Assembly (NCBI RefSeq): GCF_031119625.1
Contig: NZ_JAVHZV010000002.1
Location: 62,001 to 126,000, forward strand
Length of the DNA: 64,000 nt
Direction: 5' to 3'
Origin: Pseudomonas sp. G34
GTDB taxonomy: Bacteria; Pseudomonadota; Gammaproteobacteria; Pseudomonadales; Pseudomonadaceae
Under the pieces are notes generated by a model, which was not told the origin of the DNA, searched no databases, and was given only the letters and a program-made list of their open reading frames with translations. Positions 28,216 to 39,976 of the stretch are shown piece by piece; position 1 is the stretch's first letter; every line of letters starts with the position of its first letter. A program made the translations under genes and the position numbers.

Positions 28216-28296
28216 TCAGGGTATGCAGGCTGGCGCCGCCTGGCCTTGTTCCTTGCGGATCGGCTTGGCGGGCTCCGGCTCCTTATTGGGCGTCAT
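28216..28296 (-). CDS. Possible 26-residue small ORF between pqqF and pqqA
   Basis: An ATG at 28296 opens a 26-codon frame beginning [17 protein letters not shown] and ending at 28216, 36 bp before the pqqA start on the same strand. Most third positions are G or C, as in coding DNA of this genome, and the peptide is charged and proline-rich. A GGGGC-type sequence lies upstream, but there is no strong ribosome binding site. It could be a leader peptide or chance; I know of no family. Confidence 0.25.
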   Translation of the reverse strand: MTPNKEPEPAKPIRKEQGQAAPACIP

Positions 28297-28368
28297 CTGC
28301 CCCGGGAGGTTCCACCTGACGAAGGTTGCAGGATTTTGCCGGCAGGGGCGCGATGAGCGGCTGGCGAC

Positions 28369-30696
28369 TCAGCGCGCCGGCACCCACGACCAGCCTGCGG
28401 GCGGTGTCGCCTGGTTGGCCAGGCACAGCCAGCCGTGACGGGCATCGAGCAACTGCTGCAGCAAGGCGTCGAGGCATGCCTGCTCGACCCCGAGGATGGC
28501 ACTACGCAGCCGCGGCAATGCCGGTTCCTCGCCAGCCAGGTGGGTCTGCCAGGCCCAGTCGGCCACTTCGGCATTGCCCATGGCCGGCTCGTCGAACTGC
28601 TCGGCCAGTTGCTGGCGGGCCAGCGGGTCGAGGTGCACGCCCTCGCCGAGTAGCGTCAGCAGGTGGCCCAGCAGTTCGCCATGGCCGGTGTGCGGGGATT
28701 GCACGCCAAACAGCAGCCCGCCATGGCCGGCGACCTGACGGAAGCCGCTGAACACCGCATAGCCGAGTTGCAGTTCGACGCGCAACCGCTGGTACACCGG
28801 CCCTTGCAGCAGGTGCCCGAGCAGGCGGCCGGCGGCCTGCAGCCCGGTCGGCAGCGGGCAGAACAGCAGCAGCGCGGCTTGTTCGGCGGGCGCATCGACC
28901 GGCAGCCAGCGCCGCTCTGCCGGGTACGGTGCAAGGTGCGGCCTGTGCGCCTGGCCCATGATGCCGTGCAGCGCGGCACCGAGCGCGCCGTGGCGGGCCT
29001 CGTCGAAGCCGATGGCCAGGCCCTGCCAGCGGGCCTGCTGCCAGAGCCCGTCGAGCAGCGCCTGGTCGAGGGTGCAGGCAGGTTGTGGCGGTGCTGCGCT
29101 GGCCTGCAGCGCCGTCGGCAGCGCCTCGAGCAGGGCGCGGATCGGCATCGCGGCGGGCTTTTCGCCGACGGACGCGTGCCAACTTTCGCGGGCCGGGTGG
29201 CGCAGCCGCTGCAGGGCTTCGCCGCTGGCGTGGATCACCGCGTCCGGCAGGCCACTGATCCGTAACTGCCAGCACTGGCCAGCGGCCGTGAAGGCCAACT
29301 GCAGCGCCGCCTGTTCGGCACGTTCGCGCAAGCTGCTCAGTGCGTGCTCGAGGATCACCTGCAAGCCCTGGCCCAGGGGCGAATCGATCTGCCAGCGCAG
29401 GTAGAGCGCCGCGAACTGCCGCGAGGCCGGCAGGCTGCGGTCGATGACCAGCCCCGCCGGCAGCGGCGCGCGCTGCTCGGCTGGCTTGGCCAGCAGCGGC
29501 TCATCCGCGGGCAGCTGCCAGCTGCCGAGGTCGCCCCGCGGCAAATCGTCGAGCAACGCGCCCAGCGCCTCCAGGCCCTGTTGATCGAGTTCCTGCAGGG
29601 GTTGCCCGGCGCTGTCGCGACGCGCCAGTTGCAGGGCGCTGGCAGCCTGGGCGCAGTGCCTTTGCTGCTCGCCAAAGGCGGCGTTGAGGCGTTGCAAATC
29701 CTGTTGGCGGATAAAGCCCAGCCAGCCATGCAGCAGGGCTTGCGTCCGGTTCGCGCAGGCTGAGGGTGTCAGTTGCAGCTCGATGTGCCAGAGCAACTGG
29801 CCGGCATGGGCATACAGCGGCTGGGCCGAGCAGGCCTGCAGCCAGCCGCGCCGCCGCAGCTCGGCCAGCCAGCCGCCCGGGCGGCTGTCACGCAGCAGGC
29901 CGAGCAGCAGCTCCAGCGCCTGGGGTGCAGCCGCCGGCAGCGCCTGGTGGGCAAACAGCAGGTCACAATACGGGGCGGGCGCCTGGCGCAAGCGCAATGG
30001 GCCGTGGCGCAGGGGCACAGGTGCTGCAGGGAGCAGGCGGGTTCCGCCGGCGAACAGTGCGGCGTGGCGGCGGGCCAGCTGCTCCAGTTCATCCAGCGGC
30101 TGTGGCCCGGTGAGACTCAGGGTGATCTGCCCGGCCTGGTAGAAGCGCTGGTGGTAGCCTCGCAAGGCCTGCTGGAAGGCAGAGGCCTGCAGCGGCAGGC
30201 TGTAGCGGTTGCCGGCCTGGAAGCCGCTCAGCGGGTGGCGTGGCGACACTGCCTGCAGCAGGGCGAAGCGCCGCTGCGCCTGCCGGTCCCGTGACCAGGC
30301 GATGAACTCGGCGTGGATCACCTCGCGCTCGCGTCGCTGGCGTTCGAGATCCAGCAGCGGGGCGGCGAGCATGTCGCACAGGCGCAGCAGCGCGCCATCC
30401 AGGGCGCCAGGCGGCACCTCGCAGAAGAAATCGGTGTGACGCTCCGCGGTACTGGCATTGACCTCACCGCCCAGGCGCTGGACGTGGCGCATCAAGCCGT
30501 CCGCCAGCGGGAAACGCGCGGTGCCGAGAAACAGCAGGTGTTCCAGGAAGTGCGCCAGCCCTGGCCAGCGCGCCGGCGCATCGTGGCTACCGGCATGGAT
30601 GCGCAGGGCTGCGGCGCTGCGCTTGAGGTGCGGCGCGTGGCGCAGATTCAACTGCAGGCCATTGGCGAGGGTGAGCTGGCGGGTGGTGCGCGGCAT
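28369..30696 (-). CDS. pqqF: M16-family zinc peptidase PqqF
   Basis: This 775-residue inverse-zincin peptidase acts, in related systems together with PqqG, in releasing the cross-linked Glu-Tyr unit from PqqA. The HxxEH zinc motif is H49-FL-E52-H53 in LAHFLEHLLFLG, with the third ligand glutamate expected near residue 130. Like other M16 members the protein shows repeated domains, the C-terminal half lacking an active site. GGAGATCCC precedes the ATG at 30696. It is the first gene of the cluster, upstream of pqqA on the same strand, as in other fluorescent pseudomonads. Confidence 0.94.
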   Translation of the reverse strand: MPRTTRQLTLANGLQLNLRHAPHLKRSAAALRIHAGSHDAPARWPGLAHFLEHLLFLGTARFPLADGLMRHVQRLGGEVNASTAERHTDFFCEVPPGALDGALLRLCDMLAAPLLDLERQRREREVIHAEFIAWSRDRQAQRRFALLQAVSPRHPLSGFQAGNRYSLPLQASAFQQALRGYHQRFYQAGQITLSLTGPQPLDELEQLARRHAALFAGGTRLLPAAPVPLRHGPLRLRQAPAPYCDLLFAHQALPAAAPQALELLLGLLRDSRPGGWLAELRRRGWLQACSAQPLYAHAGQLLWHIELQLTPSACANRTQALLHGWLGFIRQQDLQRLNAAFGEQQRHCAQAASALQLARRDSAGQPLQELDQQGLEALGALLDDLPRGDLGSWQLPADEPLLAKPAEQRAPLPAGLVIDRSLPASRQFAALYLRWQIDSPLGQGLQVILEHALSSLRERAEQAALQLAFTAAGQCWQLRISGLPDAVIHASGEALQRLRHPARESWHASVGEKPAAMPIRALLEALPTALQASAAPPQPACTLDQALLDGLWQQARWQGLAIGFDEARHGALGAALHGIMGQAHRPHLAPYPAERRWLPVDAPAEQAALLLFCPLPTGLQAAGRLLGHLLQGPVYQRLRVELQLGYAVFSGFRQVAGHGGLLFGVQSPHTGHGELLGHLLTLLGEGVHLDPLARQQLAEQFDEPAMGNAEVADWAWQTHLAGEEPALPRLRSAILGVEQACLDALLQQLLDARHGWLCLANQATPPAGWSWVPAR

Positions 30697-30724
30697 GGGA
30701 TCTCCATCGTCCTGGCCGCCATCC

Positions 30725-30782
30725 TAGGGTCTGTTGCCGTTTTGCGGCAACGCGGCTCGTGTTGAAGCGGCAACAGACCCTA
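30725..30782. repeat. 15-bp inverted repeat upstream of pqqF with alternative stems
   Basis: TAGGGTCTGTTGCCG (30725-30739) and CGGCAACAGACCCTA (30768-30782) are perfect inverted arms. A third copy of the inner part, CGGCAAC (about 30745-30751), can pair with GTTGCCG (30733-30739) around TTTTG, so two mutually exclusive hairpins are possible. The element lies 29 bp upstream of the pqqF start on the minus strand and upstream of nothing on the plus strand. Confidence 0.7.
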
Positions 30783-30840
30783 CAGGCCGCGCGCGGTTAT
30801 CGGCCTTGCCGCCTGCATCGGGTAAGCGGCAGCAAGAGGC

Positions 30841-31287
30841 TTATCCCGCTATGGTCGCCGCCAGCAGCCGCTCGCGGGCTTCACCGGCCACGGCCAGCTC
30901 ATCGAGCCAGGTTCGCCGCGCCGGCCCGTCCGTGGGCCAGGTGCTGCTCAGCCCTTGCAGGCGCTCGAGCTGGGTGCGCTCGGCCTGTAATTCGAGCTGC
31001 TTGACCTGTTGGCGCAGGGCGGCCAGCTCCGTATCAGCCAGCGCCGCCTCGCACCAGCCCTGGCGCAGGGCCCTCAGCGGCACCACGACCTCGCGCTGCC
31101 AGGGCTCAGCGAGGCGACGCAGCTGCCCTTCGCGCTCCGGGTCATAGGCCACCCCACGGCTGTCCAGCCACAGCCCGCACAGGACCAGGCAGACATCTGC
31201 GCCGGCGGCCTGCAGTTCCAGGCAGGCGGCTTCCACGCCCGGGCGGGCGTAGAGGGTGGTGGCGAAGGTCCACAGGTCAGCGCTCAT
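30841..31287 (-). CDS. TIGR02444-family protein of unknown function
   Basis: This 148-residue cytoplasmic protein begins MSADLWTFATTLYARPGVEAACLELQ, a pattern typical of the proteobacterial TIGR02444 family, followed by VCLVLCGLWLDSRGV and a helical C-terminal half. ATG 31287 has GGAG upstream; a longer frame to 31335 would overlap the divergent ABC-F promoter. It is divergent from the ABC-F gene by 49 bp, an association I recall in other pseudomonads. The function is unknown. Confidence 0.85.
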   Translation of the reverse strand: MSADLWTFATTLYARPGVEAACLELQAAGADVCLVLCGLWLDSRGVAYDPEREGQLRRLAEPWQREVVVPLRALRQGWCEAALADTELAALRQQVKQLELQAERTQLERLQGLSSTWPTDGPARRTWLDELAVAGEARERLLAATIAG

Positions 31288-31336
31288 GCGTGCTCCGAGT
31301 ATGTGGCGGGGGACTCTGTTAGAATCCGCCGCCATT

Positions 31337-33243
<1,907 letters not shown>

Positions 33244-33247
<4 letters not shown>

Positions 33248-33840
33248 ATTTGGACATGACCGATCTGGCCTGGCTGACCGCCTGGAGCCAGCCGCTGATG
33301 CGCACCGGCCAGGTCATCCTGATCCTGGCGTTGGCCTGGCTGGCCCAGCGCATTCTGACCCGCGGCATCAGCCGCCTTGGCCAGCGTTACCCACAGCTGC
33401 CGGCAGAATTGCTGGTGCCGCTGCGCGGCCTGACCCGCTGGCTGATCCTCGGCAGCGCCTTCATGCTGGTGCTCGAGCGCCTGGGGGTATCGGCGCAGGT
33501 GCTGTGGGGCGCGTTGACCGGCTTCGTCGCCGTCGCCGCTATCGCGTTCTTCGCCATCTGGAGTGTATTGTCGAACCTGTTCTGCGCGCTGCTGATCTTC
33601 GCCCTCGGGCCGTTCCGCATCGGCGACTGCGTCGAGGTGCTGGAAAGCGCCGACAAGCCCGGCGTACGGGGCCGTGTGCTGGACATCAACCTGTTCTACA
33701 CCACCCTGGAAGATCTGACCGGCGACGCGCCCGGCACCTGGATACAGATTCCCAACAGCCTGTTCTTCCAGAAGGCCGTGAGGCGCTGGCGCAACGGCGA
33801 GATGCCGGCAGCACGCAAGATCGAAGTTGATCATCACTAA
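33244..33840 (+). CDS. Small MscS-type mechanosensitive channel family protein
   Basis: This 198-residue inner-membrane protein has three hydrophobic segments (about 20-37, 57-75, 83-110), then the MscS pore-to-beta transition WSVLSNLFCALLIFALGPFRIGDCVEV and a short beta domain. It lacks the large vestibule-forming C-terminal domain of E. coli MscS, so it is a minimal family member. The likely start is TTG 33244, which has GGAGG seven bases upstream and overlaps the ABC-F stop; ATG 33256 is the alternative. Coupling to the ABC-F gene is suggested by the overlap. Confidence 0.85.
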
Positions 33841-33855
33841 TCCGAGGTCGCCACT

Positions 33856-34485
33856 ATGGCTCTGGAAACCTGGCTCGCTTTTCTCGTTGCCTGCTGGCTG
33901 ATCAGCCTGTCGCCGGGAGCCGGGGCCATCGCCTCGATGTCGGCGGGGCTGCAGTACGGTTTCTGGCGCGGCTACTGGAACGCCCTGGGCCTGCAGCTCG
34001 GCCTGGCACTGCAGATCGCCATCGTCGCGGCGGGCGTCGGGGCGATTCTGGCGACGTCGGCACTGGCCTTCACCCTGATCAAGTGGTTTGGCGTGGTGTA
34101 CCTGCTGTACCTCGGCTGGTGCCAGTGGCGCGCCCTGCCGGCCGACATGAACGTCGCTGGCGAGCGCCCCATCGGCCGGCCGCTGAGCCTGGTGCTGCGC
34201 GGCTTTCTGGTCAACTTCGGCAACCCCAAGGCGATCATCTTCATGCTCGCGGTGCTGCCGCAGTTCATCAACCCCCATGCACCGTTGACCGAGCAGTACC
34301 TGGTCATCGGCGCGACCATGGTCACCGTCGACCTGATCGTCATGGCGGGCTACACCGGCCTGGCGGTGCGGGTGCTGCGTTTGCTGCGCACGCCGCGCCA
34401 GCAGCGCATCATGAACCGCAGTTTTGGCGCGTTGTTCGTGGGGGCTGCGGCTTTGCTTGCCACCGTGCGGCGCGCACCCCTCTAA
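33856..34485 (+). CDS. LysE/RhtB-family amino acid exporter
   Basis: This 209-residue inner-membrane protein has five or six hydrophobic segments. Family features include SLSPGAGAIASMSAGLQYGFWRG near the N-terminus (the SPGPN-like motif), YLLYLGWCQWRA, and GFLVNFGNPKAIIFMLAVLPQFI in the middle. Members export basic or neutral amino acids such as homoserine and threonine; the substrate is not readable from sequence. It lies 15 bp after the MscS-type gene and just before yaiI, so the three may be co-transcribed. Confidence 0.9.
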   Translation: MALETWLAFLVACWLISLSPGAGAIASMSAGLQYGFWRGYWNALGLQLGLALQIAIVAAGVGAILATSALAFTLIKWFGVVYLLYLGWCQWRALPADMNVAGERPIGRPLSLVLRGFLVNFGNPKAIIFMLAVLPQFINPHAPLTEQYLVIGATMVTVDLIVMAGYTGLAVRVLRLLRTPRQQRIMNRSFGALFVGAAALLATVRRAPL

Positions 34486-34486
34486 A

Positions 34487-34939
34487 ATGCGTGTCTGGAT
34501 CGATGCCGATGCGTGCCCCAGGTTGGCCCGCGATCAGGTGGTCAAGTTCGCCCTCAAGCGTCATTTCGAGGTGGTACTGGTTGCCGGCCAGGCCGTGGCA
34601 CGCCCCAACTTTGCCTGCGTGAAGCTGATCGTGGTGCCGAGTGGCCCGGATGCAGCCGATGATTACCTGGTGGAGCATGCCGTGCCCGGCGAGCTGGTGA
34701 TCTGCAGTGATGTGCCGCTGGCCGATCGCCTGGTCAAGAAGGGTGTGCTGGCGCTGGATCCCCGTGGCCGGGAGTTCGACGAGCGCAATATGGGCGAGCG
34801 CCTGGCGGTGCGTAACCTGTTCACCGATCTGCGTGAGCAGGGGCAGGTCGGTGGTGGCCAGGGTGCTTATGGAGACAAGGATCGCCAGGCCTTCGCCAAC
34901 TCCCTGGATCGTCTGCTGACGCGTCTGTCGCGCGGTTGA
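34487..34939 (+). CDS. UPF0178 family protein YaiI
   Basis: This 150-residue protein starts MRVWIDADACPRLARDQVVKFA, diagnostic of the YaiI/YqxD family, whose aspartates (DADACP) and ICSDVPLADRLVKKG recall a PIN/NYN-like nuclease core. The biochemical role is not established. ATG 34487 begins one base after the LysE-type stop (TAAAATG), so translation is probably coupled. A large hairpin that can serve both strands follows. Confidence 0.92.
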   Translation: MRVWIDADACPRLARDQVVKFALKRHFEVVLVAGQAVARPNFACVKLIVVPSGPDAADDYLVEHAVPGELVICSDVPLADRLVKKGVLALDPRGREFDERNMGERLAVRNLFTDLREQGQVGGGQGAYGDKDRQAFANSLDRLLTRLSRG

Positions 34940-34978
34940 GGTTTCGCTGACGAGCTTGCGAGCTAGAGCTCTGCAAGG

Positions 34979-35036
34979 CAAAAACGGGTGAGGAAGCGGA
35001 GTGTACTTTTGTACATGAGCATTCCGAACCCGTTTT
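34979..35036. terminator. Bidirectional hairpin terminator between convergent yaiI and elbB
   Basis: AAAAACGGGT (34979-34988) and ACCCGTTTTT (35027-35036) form a perfect 10-bp outer stem; inside are GGAA/TTCC-type pairing and a TGTAC-TTTT-GTACA core. Either strand ends in a T-run. It sits between the plus-strand yaiI and the minus-strand elbB. Flanking GACGAGC...GCTCTGC and GCAGAGC...GGTCGTC are partly complementary, so the full element may span about 34950-35068 and may be a dispersed Pseudomonas repeat. Confidence 0.75.
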
Positions 35037-35067
35037 TAACGCCGCAGAGCCGACGCGCAGCTGGTCG

Positions 35068-35727
35068 TCACTCGTGGGTCAATTCCAGGACCCGGTCCAC
35101 CAGCTTGTTGATGCCCGAGGCCGCTTCGGCGATGGAGTTGGCAAGCATGTAGGCCGGGGTGGTCACCAGCTTGCGCTCGGTGTCTTCGACGATATCTTCG
35201 ACCTGACACTCCACGTGCTCGGCGCCCATTTGCGTCAGTGCGGCGGCGGTATCGGCGTCGTTGCCGATGGTGCAGGTCACGCCGGCACCGAAGATGCGTG
35301 CGGCCATCGCCGGGGCGATGCAGATCAGGCCGACCGGTTTGGCGGCGCTGACGAAGGATTGCGCGGCAGCCAGTACGTCAGCCTGCACGCTGCAGTCGGC
35401 GCCCTTGCTGGCGAAGTCGCAGAGGTTCTTGGCGGCGCCGAAGCCGCCCGGCACGATCAGGGCATCGAAGTCGGCGGCGCGCAGTTCGCGCACATCCTTG
35501 ATATTGCCGCGGGCGATACGCGCCGACTCCACCAGTACATTGCGGGCAGGCTGCATTTCCTCGCCCTTGAGGTGGTTGATCACGTGGGCCTGGTCGATGT
35601 CGGGGGCGAAGCACTGCACCTGCACACCGCGCTGATCGAGGCGCAGCAGGGTGATGACGCTTTCGTGGATCTCCGAGCCATCGTAGACGCCACAACCGGA
35701 AAGGATCACTGCAACTTTCTTGTTCAT
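35068..35727 (-). CDS. elbB: ElbB family glyoxalase III-like isoprenoid-associated protein
   Basis: This 219-residue protein of the DJ-1/PfpI superfamily begins KKVAVILSGCGVYDGSEIHESV and carries the nucleophile-elbow cysteine in PVGLICIAPAMA. GGFGAAKNLCDFA is typical of ElbB. ElbB shows weak glyoxalase activity on glyoxal and has been linked to isoprenoid production in E. coli. ATG 35727 (MNKKVAV) has AGGAG upstream; a longer frame to 35760 is unlikely. Confidence 0.93.
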   Translation of the reverse strand: MNKKVAVILSGCGVYDGSEIHESVITLLRLDQRGVQVQCFAPDIDQAHVINHLKGEEMQPARNVLVESARIARGNIKDVRELRAADFDALIVPGGFGAAKNLCDFASKGADCSVQADVLAAAQSFVSAAKPVGLICIAPAMAARIFGAGVTCTIGNDADTAAALTQMGAEHVECQVEDIVEDTERKLVTTPAYMLANSIAEAASGINKLVDRVLELTHE

Positions 35728-35874
35728 CGACCAACTCCTGATGAAAGGCGAGCGCCGCATGGCATGGATATCGGAGGCTCGCTTGGGGATAACCTGCCTG
35801 ATGTTATGACTGGCCAGTCAGCCAGTTGTTACAGCTTTTTGAACATGCAGCTGGCGTTAGTCAAGCATCGCCCT

Positions 35875-36426
35875 TCAGCCTTCGCGCTGTCTACGCCGGT
35901 ACAACCAGACGCCAAGGCCGATTATCAGCAGGGCGCCAAACAGGTAGAACTGCACCTGATGCAGCTCACCGAGCAAACCCTCCAGGGCACGGCCGAGCTT
36001 GTAGGCCAGGGTGCCGAGCGCGATGGCCCAGATCGCCGCACCGATGGCGTCGAGAATCACGTAACGCCGCCGCGGGTAGCCGGAAATACCGATGGCCAGC
36101 GGCATTACCGTGCGCATGCCGTAGAAGAAACGAAAGCCCAGTACCCACAGATCGGGGTGGCGGCGCAGGTATACCAGGGCCTTGTCGCTGAGCGCCTGCC
36201 ACTTTGGCCGGCGCTCGAGGATACGGCGGCCATGCCGGCGGCCCAGGTGGAACCACAGCTGGTCGCTGGCATAGGTGCCGAGAAAGGCGAACAGCATCAC
36301 CAGCTCGATCTGCAGGATGCCGCGCAACGCCAGGTAGGCCGCCAGCAGCAGCGACATTTCGCCCTCGAGAAAGGTGCCCAGCGCCAACGCCGGGTAACCG
36401 AAGTGCTGCAGCAAATTTTCCAGCAT
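35875..36426 (-). CDS. DedA-family (SNARE-associated/VTT) membrane protein
   Basis: This 183-residue inner-membrane protein has an N-terminal ALALGTFLEGEMSLLLAAYLA segment with the conserved acidic residues, RFFYGMRTVMPLAIGISGYPRRRY (the R/G/P-rich DedA core), and further hydrophobic segments to the C-terminus. Family members (YqjA, YohD) behave as lipid scramblase or proton-linked transporters and support envelope integrity. It is divergent from hemB across 258 bp. Confidence 0.9.
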   Translation of the reverse strand: MLENLLQHFGYPALALGTFLEGEMSLLLAAYLALRGILQIELVMLFAFLGTYASDQLWFHLGRRHGRRILERRPKWQALSDKALVYLRRHPDLWVLGFRFFYGMRTVMPLAIGISGYPRRRYVILDAIGAAIWAIALGTLAYKLGRALEGLLGELHQVQFYLFGALLIIGLGVWLYRRRQREG

Positions 36427-36612
36427 TGCAGATGACCGTCGAAAAATGGGGTGGCAAGGCTACGCCGTTCGACACTCTAAAACAGCATTTGTCGAAAACC
36501 TGTGAAATATCCACCTGCCGGGCGTGCCTCCAGGGGGCGTGGCCTGGCGAGCCTTTTCGCGGGCGATGTGCCTTATGGGCTGCGACGCGCCGTCGCACTA
36601 TTCGTTATGGTC

Positions 36613-37698
<1,086 letters not shown>

Positions 37699-37716
37699 CC
37701 CCTCCAGGGTAATTCA

Positions 37717-39930
37717 ATGAGCAACGAAGGACTCAGTGAGAACGAACAGCTCGATGTGCCGGCAGTCAGCTTGCCGGTGATCGACGAAGCGCCGGTGGAA
37801 ACAGTCGTGGAAACACCCGTAGTCGAAACCGCGGCAGCGCCCGTGGTCGTGCCCAGCCTGGATGACAGCAGCCTGTACATCCATCGCGAGCTGTCGCAGC
37901 TGCAGTTCAACATCCGCGTGCTGGAACAGGCGCTGGACGAGTCCTACCCGCTGCTCGAACGCCTCAAGTTCCTGCTGATCTTCTCCAGCAACCTCGACGA
38001 GTTCTTCGAGATTCGCGTCGCCGGCCTGAAGAAGCAGATCAATTTCGCCCGTGAGCAGGCCGGTGCCGATGGCCTGCAGCCGCACCAGGCGCTGTCGCGC
38101 ATCGCTGACCTGGTGCACGAGCAGGTCGGCCGTCAGTACGCCATCCTCAATGACGTGCTGTTCCCGGCGCTGGCCAAGCACGGCATCAACTTCATTCGTC
38201 GGCGCTACTGGACGACCAAGCACAAGGCCTGGGTGCGCCGTTACTTCCGTGACGAGATCGCGCCGATCATCACCCCGATCGGCCTCGACCCGACGCACCC
38301 GTTCCCGCTGCTGGTCAACAAGAGCCTGAACTTCATCGTCGAGCTGGAAGGCGTCGATGCCTTCGGCCGCGACTCCGGCCTGGCGGTGATCCCTGCGCCG
38401 CGCCTGCTGCCGCGCATCATCAAGGTGCCGGAAGAGGTCGGTGGCCCGGGCGCCAACTACGTGTTCCTGTCGTCGATGATCCACGCCCATGCCGACGACC
38501 TGTTCCCGGGCATGAAGGTCAAGGGCTGCTACCAGTTCCGCCTGACCCGTAACGCCGACCTGTCGGTGGATACCGAGGACGTCGAAGACCTGGCCCGCGC
38601 CCTGCGTGGCGAGCTGTTCAGCCGCCGCTACGGTGACGCCGTGCGCCTGGAAGTGGTCGACAGCTGCCCGAAACACCTGACCGACCAGTTGCTCAAGCAG
38701 TTCGGCCTGTCGGAGCACGAGCTCTATCAGGTCAATGGCCCGGTCAACCTGACCCGCCTGTTCAGCATCACCGGCCTGGACAGCCACCCGGAACTGCAGT
38801 ATGCGCCGTTCACCCCGGTGATTCCCAAGCTGCTGCAGAACAGCGAGAACATCTTCAGCGTGGTCAGCAAGCAGGACATCCTGCTGCTGCACCCCTTCGA
38901 GTCGTTCACGCCGGTCGTCGACCTGCTGCGTCAGGCCGCGAAGGACCCGCACGTGCTGGCGATCAAGCAGACCCTGTACCGCTCGGGTGCCAACTCGGAA
39001 ATCGTCGATGCGCTGGTGGAAGCCGCGCGTAACGGCAAGGAAGTCACCGCGGTGATCGAACTGCGCGCGCGCTTCGACGAAGAGTCCAACCTGGCCCTGG
39101 CCAGCCGCCTGCAGGCCGCCGGTGCGGTGGTGATCTACGGCGTGGTCGGCTTCAAGACCCACTCCAAGATGATGCTGATCCTGCGCCGCGAGAATGGCGA
39201 GATCCGCCGTTACGCGCACCTGGGCACCGGTAACTACCACGCCGGCAACGCGCGGCTGTACACCGACTACAGCCTGCTCACCGCTGACGTGGCGCTGGGC
39301 GAGGACGTTTCCAAGCTGTTCAGCCAGCTGATCGGCATGGGCAAGACCCTGCGCATGAAGAAGCTGCTGCACGCGCCCTTCACCCTGAAGAAGACCCTGC
39401 TCGACCTGATCGCCAAGGAGACGGCGGCGGCCGCCGAAGGCAAGCCGGCGCACATCATCGCCAAGTTCAACTCGCTGACCGACGCGAAGATCATCCGCGC
39501 GTTGTACAAGGCCAGCCAGACCGGCGTGAAGATCGACCTGGTGGTGCGCGGCATGTGCTGCCTGCGCCCGGGCATTCCGGGGGTGTCGCACAACATCCAG
39601 GTGCGCTCGATCATCGGCCGCTTCCTGGAGCACACCCGCGTTTACTACTTCCTCAACGGCGGTGACGAGCTGATCTACCTGTCCAGCGCCGACTGGATGG
39701 AGCGCAACCTCGACAAGCGGGTGGAGACCTGCTTCCCGGTGGAGGGCAAGAAGCTCATCACCCGGGTCAAGAAGGAGCTGGAGGCCTACCTGACCGACAA
39801 CACCCACGCCTGGGTGCTGCAGCCGGATGGCCGCTACGTGCGGCTGTCGCCCACCGGCAACCAGAACTCGCGCAGTGCCCAGGCCAGCTTGCTGGAGAAG
39901 CTCAGCGCACCGGTGATCACCGCGCGCTGA
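37717..39930 (+). CDS. ppk: Polyphosphate kinase 1
   Basis: This 737-residue enzyme makes polyphosphate from ATP through a phosphohistidine. The N-terminal domain begins [20 protein letters not shown] after an acidic, valine-rich 50-residue extension. The phosphorylated histidine is H482 in [29 protein letters not shown] holds the second essential histidine. The C-terminal [12 protein letters not shown] and [14 protein letters not shown] segments complete the catalytic pocket. It lies 18 bp downstream of hemB and ends at a strong terminator. Polyphosphate affects stress survival, motility and virulence in pseudomonads. Confidence 0.97.
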   Translation: MSNEGLSENEQLDVPAVSLPVIDEAPVETVVETPVVETAAAPVVVPSLDDSSLYIHRELSQLQFNIRVLEQALDESYPLLERLKFLLIFSSNLDEFFEIRVAGLKKQINFAREQAGADGLQPHQALSRIADLVHEQVGRQYAILNDVLFPALAKHGINFIRRRYWTTKHKAWVRRYFRDEIAPIITPIGLDPTHPFPLLVNKSLNFIVELEGVDAFGRDSGLAVIPAPRLLPRIIKVPEEVGGPGANYVFLSSMIHAHADDLFPGMKVKGCYQFRLTRNADLSVDTEDVEDLARALRGELFSRRYGDAVRLEVVDSCPKHLTDQLLKQFGLSEHELYQVNGPVNLTRLFSITGLDSHPELQYAPFTPVIPKLLQNSENIFSVVSKQDILLLHPFESFTPVVDLLRQAAKDPHVLAIKQTLYRSGANSEIVDALVEAARNGKEVTAVIELRARFDEESNLALASRLQAAGAVVIYGVVGFKTHSKMMLILRRENGEIRRYAHLGTGNYHAGNARLYTDYSLLTADVALGEDVSKLFSQLIGMGKTLRMKKLLHAPFTLKKTLLDLIAKETAAAAEGKPAHIIAKFNSLTDAKIIRALYKASQTGVKIDLVVRGMCCLRPGIPGVSHNIQVRSIIGRFLEHTRVYYFLNGGDELIYLSSADWMERNLDKRVETCFPVEGKKLITRVKKELEAYLTDNTHAWVLQPDGRYVRLSPTGNQNSRSAQASLLEKLSAPVITAR

Positions 39931-39949
39931 TCGCACGGCAGAAAAGCAA

Positions 39950-39973
39950 ACGGGCCCCAGGGGCCCGTTTTTC
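39950..39973 (+). terminator. Rho-independent terminator after ppk
   Basis: ACGGGCCC (39950-39957), a CAG loop and GGGCCCGT (39961-39968) are followed by TTTTC. The minus-strand acyl-CoA dehydrogenase gene ends at 39977, so the stem may also serve that strand. Confidence 0.9.
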
Positions 39974-39976
39974 ATT

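Noticed and set aside
37714..39975. 753-codon open frame antisense to ppk
   Set aside because: It is fully overlapped by the clear ppk gene and has no family resemblance.
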